Shown here piece by piece: positions 39,135 to 40,734 of a stretch of 40,734 nucleotides of DNA. Numbering within the stretch: position 1 is the stretch's first letter; each line of letters opens with the position of its first letter. This DNA is from Hyphomicrobiaceae bacterium. GTDB taxonomy: Bacteria > Pseudomonadota > Alphaproteobacteria > Rhizobiales > Xanthobacteraceae. The notes under the pieces were generated by a model. That model ran no database searches, had not been told where the DNA came from, and saw only the letters and a list, made by a program, of their open reading frames with translations. A program made the translations under genes and the position numbers. The stretch is taken from contig CANJBX010000032.1 of NCBI GenBank assembly GCA_947472885.1, forward strand, positions 1 to 40,734. Reading direction: 5' to 3'.

Positions 39135-40445
39135 TCACTTCGTTGCCGCTCGTGCCAGAAAATCCGTAAGCGCCTTGCGGTCGTCGGGCGAACCGATGCG
39201 TTGCTCCGGCATCTTGGTGCCGGGCGTATAGTTCATCGGCCCAACCTCGAACAATTTCGCAACCGTGTCGGGCGTCCAGACAATATCCAGTGTCTTCAGC
39301 GCTGTGGAAAAATCGTAATCCGGCAGCGAAGCAATCTTGCGGCCAAAGATTCCGGCGAGCGTCGGCCCCGCGCGTAGCCCGTCTTTTTCCGACAAGGTAT
39401 GGCACGCGATACAGGCACGGAAAACTTCCGCACCCCGGTCATCGCCGAACTTCGCTAACGGGTCTTCGGGCGCGCCGACCACAGATGCACCAATCGGATC
39501 GCCCGTGAGCGCATTCCAGCGCCGAATAACGCGGTCGGCACCACCAGTCAGCAGCGTGCGGCCATCGGGGAAGAATGCGACGGACCAGACCGGCAAGCCC
39601 GGCCCGACGAGGGTACGGAGGATTTGCCTCTGCTTGCGATCAATGATCGTCACTGACCCATTTATCGTCGCTGCCGCAAACAATGCGCCATTTCGTGAGT
39701 TCGCAAGCGAAATGACGGGGGTTGATCCGGCTTGAATATCACCCAAAACCGTTCCGCCACTTGCCAAAAAATAGACTTTTCCGTCGGCACCGCCGACAGC
39801 GATTTCACCATCCGGTGCGATGGAAAGCGCATTGAGCGGCGATGGCAACGTAACGATTGTTGGCGGCTCCGCTCCCACCAGTCGCTGGATACGAACGGTG
39901 AGGTCATAACTCACGCTGACAAATGATTTGCCGTCTGGTGTGAACGCAACGCCGTTGACGTTTTGCGAGTGACCCTCAAGTATGCGCACCTCACCACCCG
40001 CAAGCGGCCACAGCCTGACACTGTGGTCCCACGATGCTGAAGCAAGCGCATCCCCATCCGGCGATACTGAAAGCGAAGCAATAGGCGCACTGTGACCTTC
40101 GAGGATCTTTTCCGGCTGCGCACTACCTTGAGTCCAGATCGCGATACGCGCATCAGCGCCTGCCGTCGCAACACGACCGTTCTTCAAAAACGCCACGGCG
40201 TTAACAGAGCCCGTATGAAAACGCATGACCTGTTCCGCCGCATCGCGCGTCAGCGACCAGCGGATTGAAGATGTATCGAAACTACCTGAAAGTGCGCTCT
40301 GCCCGTCGTTTGAAATTGCGACGGCCCGGACGGGTCCGCCATGGCCGCGAAGCGGCACTTGCGCCAGCCCCGATCTTGTCAAGAGAGCCTCGGCAATTAG
40401 AAGCGCGACACTCAACTTGAGTATTGAACACAGCTTGGAAAGCAA
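39135..40445 (-). CDS. WD40 beta-propeller fused to cytochrome c, exported
   Basis: The protein of 436 residues starts with a Sec-type signal (SILKLSVALLIAEALLTRSG). WD40 repeats fill residues about 32-310, with blades such as LRGHGGPVRAVAISNDGQSA, LEGHSAPIASLSVSPDGDAL, LEGHSQNVNGVAFTPDGKSF and VWSVAFFPDGRTLLTGGADR. A class I cytochrome c domain follows (about 335-436), with CIACH at 345-349 and a Met ligand at Met412 (GTKMPEQ). It should sit in the periplasm. TTG at 40445 follows CGGGGACG. It converges on the polyferredoxin gene, with stops touching. The cytochrome may take electrons in the formate pathway; that is inference. Confidence 0.85.
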   Translation of the reverse strand: MLSKLCSILKLSVALLIAEALLTRSGLAQVPLRGHGGPVRAVAISNDGQSALSGSFDTSSIRWSLTRDAAEQVMRFHTGSVNAVAFLKNGRVATAGADARIAIWTQGSAQPEKILEGHSAPIASLSVSPDGDALASASWDHSVRLWPLAGGEVRILEGHSQNVNGVAFTPDGKSFVSVSYDLTVRIQRLVGAEPPTIVTLPSPLNALSIAPDGEIAVGGADGKVYFLASGGTVLGDIQAGSTPVISLANSRNGALFAAATINGSVTIIDRKQRQILRTLVGPGLPVWSVAFFPDGRTLLTGGADRVIRRWNALTGDPIGASVVGAPEDPLAKFGDDRGAEVFRACIACHTLSEKDGLRAGPTLAGIFGRKIASLPDYDFSTALKTLDIVWTPDTVAKLFEVGPMNYTPGTKMPEQRIGSPDDRKALTDFLARAATK

Positions 40446-40619
40446 CTTGTTCGTCCCCGAGATCGGCTTGCCGCAAGCTCAGAGTCTACGACGCCTGAAA
40501 TTCAATATGGTGCAGCTCATATCCGGCTTTTTATCGAAGCCGAGAAGCATTGGGCCGTCAATCTACTTCGCGGGTGCGACCACTGTCTTAGCAGGATGTT
40601 GAAAAAACCGATCGGGGGC

Positions 40620-40734
40620 TCAGATTTCTACTGAAATCAGGGTGCTATTGGGAACTTCGACATCCAAAGGAACCGGCGCCCCCTGGGCCAAGATCTGCTC
40701 AAGAATCATAAAAAGACGGGAATGGATGTGGGTC
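40620..40734 (-). CDS. C-terminal fragment of an unknown ORF, possibly a mobile-element gene
   Basis: Read on the minus strand from the window edge, the frame gives THIHSRLFMILEQILAQGAP, then VPLDVEVPNSTLISVEI, and a TGA at 40622-40620. About 10 bases outside the stop, the plus strand reads TTAGCAGGATGTTGAAAAAA, a word like the terminal repeats of several insertion sequences (TTAGCAGG.TGTTGAAAAAG type). The fragment may be the 3' end of a transposase or accessory gene. With only 37 residues visible I cannot assign a family. Positions 40446-40619 hold no other gene. Confidence 0.35.
   Translation of the reverse strand, partial: THIHSRLFMILEQILAQGAPVPLDVEVPNSTLISVEI

Overview
The window looks like the chromosome of an alphaproteobacterium of the Hyphomicrobiales, most like the Bradyrhizobium/Rhodopseudomonas/Afipia group. 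The grounds are high GC, the order lptC-lptA-lptB-rpoN-hpf, several stand-alone tripartite tricarboxylate (Bug-type) binding proteins, and palindromic intergenic repeats. The genus is an inference. No rRNA, tRNA or CRISPR array was seen. The left edge cuts an IS5-family element and the right edge may cut another mobile element, so the window could be a contig that ends in repeats.

Layout. 1-146: end of an IS5-like element. 410-2648: egtB and egtD (ergothioneine). 2792-6342: MetE-like methyltransferase, Bug receptor and an M24 peptidase-fold protein, closed by a strong terminator at 6370. 6427-7736 (minus): a conserved hypothetical protein and a glutathione transferase-like protein. 7907-9985: second Bug receptor and a tartrate/D-malate dehydrogenase-type enzyme. 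10223-11275: fatty acid desaturase. 11362-17487 (minus): a probable catabolic block (3-hydroxyisobutyrate dehydrogenase-like, alpha/beta hydrolase, Rieske oxygenase beta and alpha, orphan molybdenum hydroxylase large subunit). 17659-18948: a Tat-exported FccB-type sulfide dehydrogenase flavoprotein without its cytochrome. 19101-21126 (minus): crotonase and class III CoA transferase. 21272-26986 (minus): core cell-envelope and regulatory genes hpf, rpoN, lptB, lptA, lptC and an RNase D-like exonuclease. 26987-27529 has no convincing gene, and is followed by a 40-residue membrane protein.

The most interesting part is 27714-40445, a respiratory formate dehydrogenase island. A minus-strand train of ten genes runs from 36952 to 27714. 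It begins with five little-known accessory genes (biotin/lipoate ligase-like, DUF6505-like, DUF6352-like, DUF3305, DUF3306), whose stops and starts overlap by 4 bases. Next come a protein joining a Cro/YdaS-like helix-turn-helix to a TorD-type chaperone, and a small Tat-signal protein. Then follow the FdhA (Cys-type), FdhB and FdhC (cytochrome b) subunits. Divergent from the train is a HdrA/MvhD-like polyferredoxin with four predicted [4Fe-4S] clusters but no intact flavin motif. Convergent with that is a WD40 propeller fused to cytochrome c.

My working model is inference. The FdhABC complex oxidises formate at the outer face of the membrane. The HTH-TorD protein may couple FdhA maturation to transcription. 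The DUF proteins, the ligase-like protein and the polyferredoxin may form an accessory system for assembly or electron supply.
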